Of a DNA stretch of 64,000 bases, positions 22,244-30,750 are shown piece by piece. Made by a program: the position numbers and the translations under genes. The stretch's first letter is position 1; every line of letters begins with the position of its first letter. The notes beneath the pieces are model-generated. The model was given only the letters and a program-made list of their open reading frames with translations. It was not told the DNA's origin and made no database searches. Source of the DNA: Bifidobacterium leontopitheci (lineage in GTDB: Bacteria; Actinomycetota; Actinomycetes; Actinomycetales; Bifidobacteriaceae); NCBI RefSeq assembly GCF_009193355.1, contig NZ_WBVT01000003.1, positions 62,001 through 126,000 on the forward strand. The letters run 5' to 3'.

Positions 22244-23881
22244 ATGACACACCCCAGCAGTGATCAGGAACTTCAGGCCTTGCGATCGGACTTCGGACTG
22301 CGGTTGAGCAGTTCGATGCAGAAATACGGTCCGTTGTGCGTGGGCATCGACCCACACCGGAAGATCCTCACCGACTGGGGATACAACGTCGACGCTGAGG
22401 GCGCTGAGCTGTTCTCGATGCGCATGCTGCAGGCCATGAGCGACCGTGCGGCTGCCGTCAAGTTCCAGGCGCCCATGTTCGAGCGCTACGGATCCAAAGG
22501 ATTCGCCGCGCTCGAACGCGTCCTGTATGCCGCGCGGCAGATGGGCATCATCACCATCGTCGACTGCCTGCACGGCGGTCTGTCCACCACCATCTCCGCC
22601 ATCGCGGACGCCTACTTCAAGCCCGGCGCGCCCATGCTCGCCGACGCCATCACCCTGTTGCCGTACTACGGCGCACGCTCGCTGCAGGGCCTGACCAACG
22701 AGGCCCTCAACAACGGCCGTGGCGTCTTCATCGCATCGCTCACCTCAAATTCCGAGGGCGCGAGCATGCAGACCGCCATCCGCCAGACCGGCGACTTCAA
22801 GGGCAAGACCGTGGCGTACGGCATCGCCAGCACCGCGCAGAAGTTCAATGATGGCGTCAGCGGCATGGGCTCCGTGGGCCTCATCATCGGCGCCACCATC
22901 GGCCAGTGGATCGCCGACAGCGGCGTCGACCCCGCCAAGTTCACGGGGCCGATCCTGTCGCCGGGATACGGCTGGCAGGGCGCCGAGGCCAAGGACCTCA
23001 AGACCGTGTTCAAAGGCACCAAGGGCAATGTGCTCGTCACCGTGTCGCGGTTCATCGCCGCGCACGGCCCCGACATCTCGGCGCTCTCGCAGGCCACCGA
23101 AGCCATTGCCATTGACGTGCGCCAGGCATTGTACGAGGCCATGAAAGAAGGCGAAGACAAGGAGAAGGACGGCATGGGAACCATCCGAAAGTCCGGCACG
23201 ACGGCGGCAAGCCACGATCATGACAACAAGACCGGTGTGCAGGTGTCCGAATCCGGTGCGGCCGGTGCCGAAGAGACCGCCGCTCCTGCGGACAAGACGC
23301 CGAAGAAGCGTCTCGTCGTGCTCACCGGACCGGCGGGAGTCGGCAAGGGGACCGTGGAGAACGCCCTGCGCAAGAAGCATCCCGGCGTCTGGGTCTCGGT
23401 TTCGGCAACCACCCGAAAGCCCCGCCCCGGCGAGGTGAACGGCGTCAACTACTGGTTCCTTGACGATCAGCAGTTCTCGGCCAAGGAGAAGGACGGCGAA
23501 TTCCTGGAGACCGCGGTCGTCCACGGACTGGCCCGATACGGTACGCTCATCAAGCCTGTGCAGGAGCATCTTGCCGAAGGCATCCCCACCGTGCTGGAGA
23601 TCGACCTGCAGGGAGCGCGGCGCGTCAAGCAGCGTGCCGCCGAGCTTGGACTCGAAGTGGTGTATGTCTTCATCGCGCCTCCCAGCTTCGACGAGCTCGT
23701 CCGCCGTCTGAAGGGACGCGGCACCGAATCCGCCGAGGAGGTGGCCAAGCGCCTGGAGACCGCCAAGGTCGAGCTCGCCGCCGAAAACGAGTTCGACGTC
23801 ACCATCGTCAACGACGATGTCAACAGGGCTTCGGAAGAGCTGTGGGGCATCATCGCCAAGGAGTACGGCATCACTGAGTGA
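22244..23881 (+). CDS. Fusion: OMP-decarboxylase-like (PyrF type 2) domain plus guanylate kinase
   Basis: A single 545-residue frame has two parts. Residues 13-295 match the type 2 OMP decarboxylase family (GIDPH with D36, AVKFQ with K73, TSNSEGASMQ, LSPGYGWQG). The hallmark DxKxxD motif (usually DAKRGD) reads D107-C-L109-H-G-G112, so the catalytic Lys is Leu and the second Asp is Gly. By known chemistry this should cripple OMP decarboxylation. After a charged, Ala/Ser-rich linker (about 296-355), residues 356-545 are a complete guanylate kinase: P-loop GPAGVGKG at 362-369 and SVSATTRKPRPGEVNGVNYWF. An internal ATG at 23174 with AAGGAG 9 bases upstream could also give free guanylate kinase. 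pyrF and gmk are close neighbours in other actinobacteria, which would explain the fusion. Confidence 0.88.
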   Translation: MTHPSSDQELQALRSDFGLRLSSSMQKYGPLCVGIDPHRKILTDWGYNVDAEGAELFSMRMLQAMSDRAAAVKFQAPMFERYGSKGFAALERVLYAARQMGIITIVDCLHGGLSTTISAIADAYFKPGAPMLADAITLLPYYGARSLQGLTNEALNNGRGVFIASLTSNSEGASMQTAIRQTGDFKGKTVAYGIASTAQKFNDGVSGMGSVGLIIGATIGQWIADSGVDPAKFTGPILSPGYGWQGAEAKDLKTVFKGTKGNVLVTVSRFIAAHGPDISALSQATEAIAIDVRQALYEAMKEGEDKEKDGMGTIRKSGTTAASHDHDNKTGVQVSESGAAGAEETAAPADKTPKKRLVVLTGPAGVGKGTVENALRKKHPGVWVSVSATTRKPRPGEVNGVNYWFLDDQQFSAKEKDGEFLETAVVHGLARYGTLIKPVQEHLAEGIPTVLEIDLQGARRVKQRAAELGLEVVYVFIAPPSFDELVRRLKGRGTESAEEVAKRLETAKVELAAENEFDVTIVNDDVNRASEELWGIIAKEYGITE

Positions 23882-23922
23882 CGACAGGCCGACGGTGATT
23901 GCCGCTGACCATATACGCGCGT

Positions 23923-23967
23923 GGCCGGTGAACGGAGTGCCCGAGAGGGCGGTTCCGTTCGCCGGCC
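23923..23967 (+). terminator. Hairpin after the pyrF-like/gmk gene
   Basis: GGCCGGTGAACGGA (23923-23936) pairs with TCCGTTCGCCGGCC (23954-23967) with one G-T pair. An inner TGCCC/GGGCG stem closes on GAGA. ATTGTC follows. It separates the nucleotide-synthesis unit from the convergent DUF262 gene. Confidence 0.65.
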
Positions 23968-24021
23968 ATTGTCATATGTCAGCCATGCTGAGGCGTCATC
24001 CGGCGTCAGCGTCCTGCGATA

Positions 24022-26121
24022 TCAGCGTCCCAGCAGACGGTACCGTTTCCAGATGTCGCTGAGCTTTTCCCCGTTCGACGTGCGTCTCCACACGTCAAGA
24101 CCGGCGCTGTGACCGCCTGCGGCTCGCGCAGCGGCGGTCGGCGTCGTGTATTCTGAACCGTCCTCGAGACGGAAACGTCCGTCCTGCGTCACGGTGACCG
24201 TCCACCGCTCGCCCTTGCGCGGGCGTTCCCAGACCAGGGTCTCCCCGGGAATCAGCAGTCCGGCGGCGACCACTTGCCTGATGGTGACGCGCTGGGATCC
24301 GCGCGACGGTTTGGCGGCGTCGACAGCCAAACGTTCCGGTGTGTTATCAGTCAGGTCCCGATGATTCTCGTCATACCGGATGTCCCAGTAATCGGCGAGC
24401 AGCCGTATGGTCTCGGCCTGACGGTGTTCGACCATCTGCGGCGTGCACGCGTTGAAATCCTGCAACTGGCTGGTCAGCGGGAACCGGCGCGAGTCGGCGC
24501 GTAGCAGCAGGCGGTTACGCCGGCGGATATAGTCGTCAAGATTGTTCAGCTGCTCGTCGTTTCCCTGGGCGAGCGCCATGTTGCCCAGCCGGTACATCCA
24601 GTAATCGTGCGCGTCATCATCCCAGCCGGCGAACGAGGAGGCCGCATAGTTGGCGAGTGGCATGATGGGCAGGGCGCTGAGCGAACGCGGCCGGGGGATG
24701 CGCGCCCCGGCGAGCTGCTCGTTGGCGCGGATCAGCAGCAGCCGGATGAGCTCCGGATCGCCCTGCATCTCACCGTGCAGACGCACCAAGGCACCGGCGC
24801 GATCATCGGCGGATACGCTCAGGCCGCGCACCAGATGCACGGGGAATCCCTTGTCAAGATCACGGATTGCGCTTGCCGCATGGCCACGGCGAATCATGGC
24901 ATTGCGACGGTTCAGCGTATCCATGCCGGTCACGCGCTCCAGCAGCCGCAGGATGTCGTCAAGCCGCTGACGGTCGTGAGGCTCCAGGGCATCGGCCGCG
25001 CTCTGCCCGGGCCGTGCCGAATGCGATCCACGGCGTTGGAACACCGAGTCGGCGTCGCCGAGGCTGCGGTAGGAGTGGACGAGCGCCCACATCGCGACGG
25101 GACGCCATTCGTCATGACGATAATCGCACAACGATTCAAGACGTCCGCGAACGGTATCCGGAAGCACGGTGTCGGACGGGCGGTCGATGATCCGCCATGC
25201 CATGGCGTACGGGGCGAGTACGCCGTCGATGAACGATTCGATGCTGTGCCGGTCGATATACGACTGCAGGCATCCGGTGAGAAAGTCCTCGATGAGACGC
25301 CCCGTCGCCGGCGTATGCGTGAGGATGAGATGCAGATAGGAGAAGAAGTCCTCGATCCTCGACGCGTCATCGCCGAGCGGATCCATGATGTCGTCCCAGC
25401 GGGCCGAATACAGGTCGGCCGCGGCGGGGGAGAGGCCTGATATCGCCTTCGCCTTGAACACGTCGGACGGGGTGAGTGGCAGTCCGCGCATGTTCATCAC
25501 GTCGAAGATGCGATGCGCGCCGTCCAGATCGTCCGTGGTCACGATGACCAGCGTGACCATGTTCACCACATAGGAGGCGAAGCGGCGACGCTCCTCTTCG
25601 CTCATCAGCGAAAGCGTATCGTAGGCTTGGCGGGTGTTCGCGCGGATGTTGCGCTGGGCGTTCGAGGCGCAGTCCTCGTCCGACATGTCGAACAGGGCCT
25701 CGAGATTGCCTTCCTGCACGTATTCACGGAAGAATGCCGCGTCGCGCTCGCGTAGGGCGAGCCTGGGCTGGGCGATGATGCCGCGCAGCTTGTCTCCGGG
25801 TTCGACGATCAGCGCGTCGAGCAGTTTCATCCATTCCTCGTCATGCTCGAGGTCGCGCAGCGCGGCGATGATGATCGACAGCGAGACCAGCCGTTGCTGG
25901 CCGTCGATGACCGAATAGCGGCATTCCCCCTCGCGCACCAGGATCAGCGACCCGAGGAAGTATGGGGTCTCCGGCGACTGGCAGGCGTCCTGCAGGTCGG
26001 TGATGAGCTGCAGGATGTTCTCCCGCTTCCAGATGTATGCGCGCTGGAACGATGGGATGGACAGCTGATAATCCGGTGTGAACACCTTGCCCAAAGGTTT
26101 TTCCGTCGCGTCGATCGCCAT
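24022..26121 (-). CDS. DUF262 / DUF1524-like / RAMA protein, GmrSD-type restriction family
   Basis: This 699-residue protein has three recognisable parts. The N-terminal DUF262 domain carries SFQRAY (24-29), YFLGSLILV and DGQQR (73-77), the nucleotide-dependent sensor part of GmrS, BrxU and SspE-type defence proteins. Residues about 470-585 have the DUF1524 layout (LGNMALAQGNDEQLNN, YIRRRNRLLL), but the HNH His motif (usually EHIMP or EHILP) reads ALPIMP (483-488), with Pro where His should be. Residues about 604-699 resemble a RAMA domain (DGRFRLEDGSEYTTPTAAARAAGG), found with modified-DNA enzymes. The ATG at 26121 has AAAGGAGGGGG upstream. It is a lone gene beside housekeeping genes and a candidate phage-defence factor, but its nuclease activity is in doubt. 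Confidence 0.82.
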   Translation of the reverse strand: MAIDATEKPLGKVFTPDYQLSIPSFQRAYIWKRENILQLITDLQDACQSPETPYFLGSLILVREGECRYSVIDGQQRLVSLSIIIAALRDLEHDEEWMKLLDALIVEPGDKLRGIIAQPRLALRERDAAFFREYVQEGNLEALFDMSDEDCASNAQRNIRANTRQAYDTLSLMSEEERRRFASYVVNMVTLVIVTTDDLDGAHRIFDVMNMRGLPLTPSDVFKAKAISGLSPAAADLYSARWDDIMDPLGDDASRIEDFFSYLHLILTHTPATGRLIEDFLTGCLQSYIDRHSIESFIDGVLAPYAMAWRIIDRPSDTVLPDTVRGRLESLCDYRHDEWRPVAMWALVHSYRSLGDADSVFQRRGSHSARPGQSAADALEPHDRQRLDDILRLLERVTGMDTLNRRNAMIRRGHAASAIRDLDKGFPVHLVRGLSVSADDRAGALVRLHGEMQGDPELIRLLLIRANEQLAGARIPRPRSLSALPIMPLANYAASSFAGWDDDAHDYWMYRLGNMALAQGNDEQLNNLDDYIRRRNRLLLRADSRRFPLTSQLQDFNACTPQMVEHRQAETIRLLADYWDIRYDENHRDLTDNTPERLAVDAAKPSRGSQRVTIRQVVAAGLLIPGETLVWERPRKGERWTVTVTQDGRFRLEDGSEYTTPTAAARAAGGHSAGLDVWRRTSNGEKLSDIWKRYRLLGR

Positions 26122-26253
26122 GATTCCCCCTCCTTTGGCCGTGCTTATCGTATTCAGCCTACCAGCTGGCTGGTATGGATGCAGATGTCGCCGGCATCCT
26201 TGTGCGGCGCGGCGCGACTGTGCTGTTGCCGGCGGATGCTGTTGCCGGGCTCC

Positions 26254-26311
26254 AATGATGCTGGGCGGCAATGATGCTGGGCGGCAATGATGCTGGGCGG
26301 CAATGATGCCC
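26254..26311. repeat. Tandem 16-bp repeat, about 3.5 copies
   Basis: The unit AATGATGCTGGGCGGC is repeated exactly at 26254, 26270 and 26286, with a partial fourth copy from 26302. It lies in the 255-base gap upstream of the DUF262 gene and downstream of the response regulator gene. Apart from this repeat I see no gene or clear promoter in the gap. Confidence 0.9.
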
Positions 26312-26376
26312 GGTGCCGGATGACCGGGAAGCGAACTGACTGCAGCCATCAGCCGGCTACTGGTGCCGGCTTGGGC

Positions 26377-27075
26377 TCAGTCGTCGGCCGGCGGCGCGAT
26401 ATCAGCCCGTTCGACCAGACGGGCCAGTTGGACGCGCCCCATGCTCAACTTGTCGGATGCGCTGGAAAGATGCGCTTTCGCCGTTCGCTCCGAGATGAAC
26501 ATCCTGCTCGCTATCTGCGCGTTGGTGAGGCCTTCCGCGGCGAGCAGCACGGCCTCGCGTTCCCGTGAAGGCAGGGAGTCGAGCAGGCTTCGCGCCTCGT
26601 CGCGCCGTGATGTGGGCTGCTGCCTGCTGATCGCGGCGATGAGCTGGCGTTGGCTGGTGGGATTGAACTGCGGCGTCCCGTCGCATACGCCGTTGATCCT
26701 TTCGATGATCTCCTCGGGGGAGTCCGTTTTCGATACGAATCCCTCAGCCCCTGCCTCGATGGCCCGTTCCACGGTGTGCTCCGGGTTCAGCGACGTCAGG
26801 ATCAGCACGTGGGGAGCCTGAGGCAGCCTTCTCATCAGACGGGTCGTCTCGATGCCGTCGATGCCGGGCATGGCGATGTCCATCAGCACGACGTCGGGGT
26901 GTTCCCGACTGGCCCTCTCGACCGCATCCCTTCCGCTGGTCGACGTGGACAAGACCTGAATCCGCTGCTGCGAATAGTCACGCAGAATCATGCCCATGGC
27001 CTGACAGACCATGGGATCGTCGTCGATGATGCTCACGGTGATTGAAGGACGCGCCGTCACGGTGGAATCGCTCAC
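26377..27075 (-). CDS. Response regulator, NarL/LuxR type
   Basis: This is a two-domain regulator of about 232 residues. The receiver domain starts ITVSIIDDDP (acidic pocket), the phospho-acceptor Asp lies in PDVVLMDIAMPG, and the switch Thr/Ser and Lys lie in HVLILTSL and FVSKTDSPEE. The C-terminal LuxR-type helix-turn-helix is LPSREREAVLLAAEGLTNAQIASRMFISERTAKAHLSSASDKL. Its partner kinase lies immediately upstream, with the kinase stop only a few bases before the GTG at 27075. That GTG is the likely start, but it lacks a good ribosome site, so translational coupling is probable. The likely targets are its own operon or the divergent membrane-protein gene at 28770 (inference). Confidence 0.9.
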   Translation of the reverse strand: MSDSTVTARPSITVSIIDDDPMVCQAMGMILRDYSQQRIQVLSTSTSGRDAVERASREHPDVVLMDIAMPGIDGIETTRLMRRLPQAPHVLILTSLNPEHTVERAIEAGAEGFVSKTDSPEEIIERINGVCDGTPQFNPTSQRQLIAAISRQQPTSRRDEARSLLDSLPSREREAVLLAAEGLTNAQIASRMFISERTAKAHLSSASDKLSMGRVQLARLVERADIAPPADD

Positions 27076-27079
27076 GGGT

Positions 27080-28486
27080 TCATTGTACGCGCTCTGCCTC
27101 CGGTGTGGGATGCCGTGGCCTCCACGGCAGCCGTACGTCAAGGTGGAACAGCCGTCGGTCGTCGGTGCCGAACCGGCAGATGCCGCCGACCGACTTCGCG
27201 CGCGCCTCAAGTCCGGTGAGCCCGTTGCCCGGCACAATCGCTGCCGACTGCATCGGGTTGCTGACATGCACATGCACCCCTTGCCCAGGATCCGCATGCA
27301 CCTCCAAGGACACCGGCTGGCCGGCGGCATGACGTCGGGCGTTCGTCAGCCCCTCCTGAATCGTGCGATACGCCACCTTGCCCGTATCCTCGTCCAGCAT
27401 GGACAGCTGCTGCACGTCGATCCACGTGTTGAGCTGCGTGCCGGCGCTGCGGGCGTCCGCGCACAGCGCGTCCAACGATTCCCGGGTCAGTGACGTATCG
27501 CCATCCGGCTGGAGCTGCTCCCAGGCTTGCTGCGGGTGACGGAGCATGCCGATGATGGCGTGCGCCTCGTCAAGGGCGCCGGCGGCCTGACGGCGGATCT
27601 CGTCGGCTTTCGCGGCGAGTTCCGTGATGCCGTCGCCGGATGGCCGGCCATGAACGGAACCATCATCGGCGTTGGCGCTCGCCTTGGCCAGCTTCTTTGC
27701 CTCGACCTGCAGGGCGCTCGCGTTCAGCGCGATGAGTGAGAGCGAATGTGCCAGCGTGTCATGGGCCTCCGCGGCGATGGCTTCGGCAAGACGCTTGTCG
27801 GAGAGGTCATGTTCGAGGTTCTCGGCATGACGGCTGATGGCCTGTGCGCGTTCGTCGGCCCTGATGAGCCTGGCGCGTGAACGGATGTAGAGGCCGATGA
27901 GCGTGGCGACGGCTACGGCTATCAGCTCCACGACGATCGCCGTCGCCGCAATCGTAGGTATGCCGGCAAGCACGATGAGCGGCTCTCCGTCGACACCGGT
28001 ATGCGGTTTGGCGAATATCGCGGACTGCCACAACGAGGAGTCCGGCGTGCGCAGGACGTCGCGCAGCTGCGCCCATCCTCCGATGACGGCCGCGGCGCAG
28101 ACCGCCCGTATGGTCCTCGCCGTATCGCTTCGCCGCGCCACCAGCGACGTCAACGCCATGAGCATCAGCAGCGGATCGTACGGGAACACGAGTATGACCG
28201 CGCAGGAGGTCCAGAACACCGACTCGGGGTATTGCGAACGCAGCAGCAGCATGAAGGGGAATGCCAGCGACAGAAGCGTGCTGGCCGTCATCCATACGAA
28301 CATCGCGTTGTGGGGGTCGCTGACATAGCGCTGTGCCGCGTAGGATGTCTGGACCAGACACATGAACGATGCCAGCAGGATCATCACGGACGTGCACCAC
28401 ATGCGCGTGCGCACCGGAACATCGTCCTCGTCAGCGGAAGAGGACGGATGCGCCGATGGCCATGTCTGCGGTGCGTGCTCGTTCAT
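27080..28486 (-). CDS. Sensor histidine kinase, DesK/NarX-like (HisKA_3)
   Basis: This membrane kinase of about 468 residues has several hydrophobic segments in the first 220 residues (MWCTSVMILLASFMCLV, FVWMTASTLLSLAFPFMLLL, SVFWTSCAVILVFPY, IAATAIVVELIAVAVATLIG). A coiled linker follows, then the HisKA_3 phospho-acceptor region AEAHDTLAHSLSLIALNASAL with its His, and a C-terminal ATPase domain with N box QEGLTNARRHA and G box GNGLTGLEARAKSVGG. There is no large extracellular sensor loop, so it probably senses within or near the membrane. ATGs at 28540 and 28522 are alternative starts; none has a strong ribosome site. Confidence 0.88.
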   Translation of the reverse strand: MNEHAPQTWPSAHPSSSADEDDVPVRTRMWCTSVMILLASFMCLVQTSYAAQRYVSDPHNAMFVWMTASTLLSLAFPFMLLLRSQYPESVFWTSCAVILVFPYDPLLMLMALTSLVARRSDTARTIRAVCAAAVIGGWAQLRDVLRTPDSSLWQSAIFAKPHTGVDGEPLIVLAGIPTIAATAIVVELIAVAVATLIGLYIRSRARLIRADERAQAISRHAENLEHDLSDKRLAEAIAAEAHDTLAHSLSLIALNASALQVEAKKLAKASANADDGSVHGRPSGDGITELAAKADEIRRQAAGALDEAHAIIGMLRHPQQAWEQLQPDGDTSLTRESLDALCADARSAGTQLNTWIDVQQLSMLDEDTGKVAYRTIQEGLTNARRHAAGQPVSLEVHADPGQGVHVHVSNPMQSAAIVPGNGLTGLEARAKSVGGICRFGTDDRRLFHLDVRLPWRPRHPTPEAERVQ

Positions 28487-28693
28487 GCATCCACTGTACG
28501 TCGCCGAACCTTCGTCCGCCATTGGACCGGCGGACATCACGCATTGCCCGAACGTGCATCACGAAATGGCCATTCGTCCACTGACGCATCCTGCCGTCGT
28601 TCACTACCGTAGACATCACGTCCTCCATCATGCCGGACCATAGGTGCCCGGCAACTTGAGAACGGCAGCATGGAGGCCGACAACATGAAGCAT

Positions 28694-28728
28694 GACGTCA
28701 TAGCAACGACGTCATAGCAACGACGTCA
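28694..28728. repeat. Tandem 14-bp repeat GACGTCATAGCAAC, 2.5 copies
   Basis: Exact units at 28694-28707 and 28708-28721 are followed by a half unit GACGTCA (28722-28728). Each unit contains the palindrome TGACGTCA or ACGTCA core. The array ends 42 bases before the start of the gene at 28770, and on the other side lies the kinase gene start. It could be an operator array for the adjacent response regulator. Confidence 0.85.
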
Positions 28729-28769
28729 TGAAGAACATGACCGCGCAGCAGAGAAAGAAGGAGCATTCG

Positions 28770-29528
28770 ATGTCGAATACAACCATAACGGAGAAGCCGC
28801 AGGCGGCGGGCCGAGGCAGAATCACGATCTGCGGAGTCGTGGGCGTGGTCTTTGGCGCACTGGGACTGGTATTGAGCTTCATTCCCATCATCAACAACAT
28901 CGCGGCGATCCTTGGCGCCATCGGCGTCGTGCTTGCCATCATCGCCATAGTGGGAACGTTCCGCGGCAAGAAGGACGGGAAGATCGTCGCCGTCGTCGCC
29001 GCGGTGCTGTCCATCCTCGCAATCGTCATCACCCTGGCGATGCAGGCGGCGGCCAGCAAGGCGATCGACGACGCCATGGACAAGGCCGTGGGCACGTCGC
29101 AGACCGCGAAGTCCGGCTCCTCCAAGAGCGCGTCCAAGGACGCCAAGGGCGAGCAGGACATGGAAGGCGACCTGAAGACCATGCACGTCAAGATCGTGTC
29201 CGCGGTCAAGTCGGGCAACGACTACGAAGGCAAGCCGACCGTCCTGGTGACCTACGAGTGGAAGAACACCACCGAGAAGAACAATTCGTTCATGGTGCTC
29301 GCCAACGCCCAGGTGTTCCAGAACGGCCAGGCGCTGGAGACCGCCGTGTACATGGATGAGCCCGAAGGCTATGACGGGAGCTCCTATATGGCCGACGTAC
29401 AGCCCGGCGCCACGGCCACCGCGACCGTCGGATACGTGCTCAAGGACCAGTCGGCGGTGACCGTCGACGTGACCGACACATTCTCGCTGGACGACTCAGC
29501 CAAGGTCGCACACACCTTCAACCTGTAG
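28770..29528 (+). CDS. Membrane protein with DUF4190-like N-terminus and DUF5067-like C-terminus
   Basis: This 252-residue protein has two or three membrane segments near the N-terminus (ITICGVVGVVFGALGLVLSFIPII, AAILGAIGVVLAIIAIVGTF, IVAVVAAVLSILAIVITLAM). A flexible Ser/Lys-rich linker (GTSQTAKSGSSKSASKDAKGE) leads to an exported beta-rich domain (VLVTYEWKNTTEKNNSFMVLANAQVFQNGQ ... VTDTFSLDD) that fits DUF5067. Such proteins are common in Gram-positive gut bacteria, and their function is unknown. The ATG at 28770 has GAAGGAG 7 bases upstream, so it is preferred over one at 28728. The gene is divergent from the two-component system and may be its target. Confidence 0.75.
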   Translation: MSNTTITEKPQAAGRGRITICGVVGVVFGALGLVLSFIPIINNIAAILGAIGVVLAIIAIVGTFRGKKDGKIVAVVAAVLSILAIVITLAMQAAASKAIDDAMDKAVGTSQTAKSGSSKSASKDAKGEQDMEGDLKTMHVKIVSAVKSGNDYEGKPTVLVTYEWKNTTEKNNSFMVLANAQVFQNGQALETAVYMDEPEGYDGSSYMADVQPGATATATVGYVLKDQSAVTVDVTDTFSLDDSAKVAHTFNL

Positions 29529-29706
29529 ACGGCGATTGCGGATGGACCTGCACGAGAGAAGTGGGTAGGAAAGACCGTGCCTGTCGACGCCGACATCCCG
29601 CGTCGCGGATGGGTCGGCGAGCGCGAGAGAGACGGAGGCGGGACGTTCATCAAACATTCAGCCTCCGCCACTACAGTGGGCCTTGCTTAACAAGTAAGGA
29701 GCCAAC

Positions 29707-30579
29707 ATGACATTCGGTCAACAGCCGCAGAACGGCAACCCATATTATGGCGGCAATCAGCAGTACAACAACGTCAACCAGCAGTACAACAACAACGGCC
29801 AGTATCAGCAGCAGTATCAGCAGGCGCCGTACGGCGGGCAGCAGTATGCGTACGCGACGGCGAACGGCCCTGCGGTGATGGACGCGCAGGCGACCTACAG
29901 CTACGATCAGGTGCAGCAGGCCCGGCGGGTCTCCGTCACCCGCGCCTACGGCGAGATGACGCTCGGCCTCATCGTCACCGCACTCGTGGCGGTCCTCGGA
30001 CAGAACGCCTACTACGACTTCCTCATGGCCACCGGCAACGTCGGCCTCATCGGCCTGTGCATCGTGCAGGTCGGGCTTGCCGTCGTTCTCGGCGCCCGCA
30101 TCATGCAGATGAAGGCGTCCACCGCCCGCATCATGTTCTACGTGTACGCGGCGCTCATGGGATTCACGCTCAGCTCGATCTTCTGGCTGTTCGCGCCGCA
30201 GGCCATCGGCGTGTCGCTCGGATTGTGCGCGGCGTTCTTCTTCGTGCTCACCATGTTCTCGCTGACGACCAAGTTCGACATGCTCAAGCTGGGGCCGATC
30301 CTCATGGTGGGTCTCATCGTGCTGATCATCGCTCAGCTGGTGCTGTTCTTCGTCCCCGGAACCACGGAGACGACCCGCATCATCTGCGCCATCGGACTGG
30401 TGCTGTTCGCCGGCATGACGATGTACGACGCGCAGCAGACCCGGATGCTGTTCCAGCAGTACGAGGCCCAGGGGCCGGAGATGATCAAGAAGGTGTCGAT
30501 CATCTGCGCGCTCAACCTGTACCTCGATTTCGTGAACATGTTCCTGTACATCCTGCAGCTGTTCGGCAGCAGGGATTGA
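29707..30579 (+). CDS. Bax inhibitor-1 / YccA family membrane protein
   Basis: This 290-residue protein has a Gln/Asn/Tyr/Gly-rich, probably disordered, cytoplasmic N-terminus (residues 1-75) followed by seven hydrophobic segments of the BI-1 (UPF0005) family. Family marks are the last helices with MTMYDAQQTRMLFQQY and ALNLYLDFVNMFLYILQLFG, where conserved acidic residues form the pH-sensing latch in characterised bacterial members. Characterised relatives leak Ca2+ or modulate membrane proteases; the role in bifidobacteria is not established. The start has AAGGAG 5 bases upstream. A strong hairpin terminator ends the unit at 30751. Confidence 0.88.
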   Translation: MTFGQQPQNGNPYYGGNQQYNNVNQQYNNNGQYQQQYQQAPYGGQQYAYATANGPAVMDAQATYSYDQVQQARRVSVTRAYGEMTLGLIVTALVAVLGQNAYYDFLMATGNVGLIGLCIVQVGLAVVLGARIMQMKASTARIMFYVYAALMGFTLSSIFWLFAPQAIGVSLGLCAAFFFVLTMFSLTTKFDMLKLGPILMVGLIVLIIAQLVLFFVPGTTETTRIICAIGLVLFAGMTMYDAQQTRMLFQQYEAQGPEMIKKVSIICALNLYLDFVNMFLYILQLFGSRD

Positions 30580-30604
30580 TCGTCGGCGGACGCCGGTCCG
30601 ACCG

Positions 30605-30638
30605 TGCCATATGTCCGCCATTGCCATATGTCCGGCAT
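30605..30638. repeat. Tandem 17-bp repeat with CATATG core
   Basis: TGCCATATGTCCGCCAT (30605-30621) is followed directly by TGCCATATGTCCGGCAT (30622-30638). A similar sequence, TGTCATATGTCAGCCAT, occurs at about 23969-23985. It lies in the gap after the BI-1 gene. Confidence 0.7.
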
Positions 30639-30750
30639 TGCAGACGCCCAAGGCGTCCGTTGCGATCGCGTTCCAGCGCAGCCGGCGGTGGCGGGGCATG
30701 ATGCATGGCAGCGGATGCCCGGCAACACCGGCAGGTGAAACCCTATGACG

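Noticed and set aside
26254..26311. Possible CRISPR array
   Set aside because: The 16-bp units are directly adjacent with no spacers, and no cas genes are present.
28694..28728. Possible origin iterons
   Set aside because: Only 2.5 copies, no replication initiator gene nearby, and chromosomal housekeeping context.
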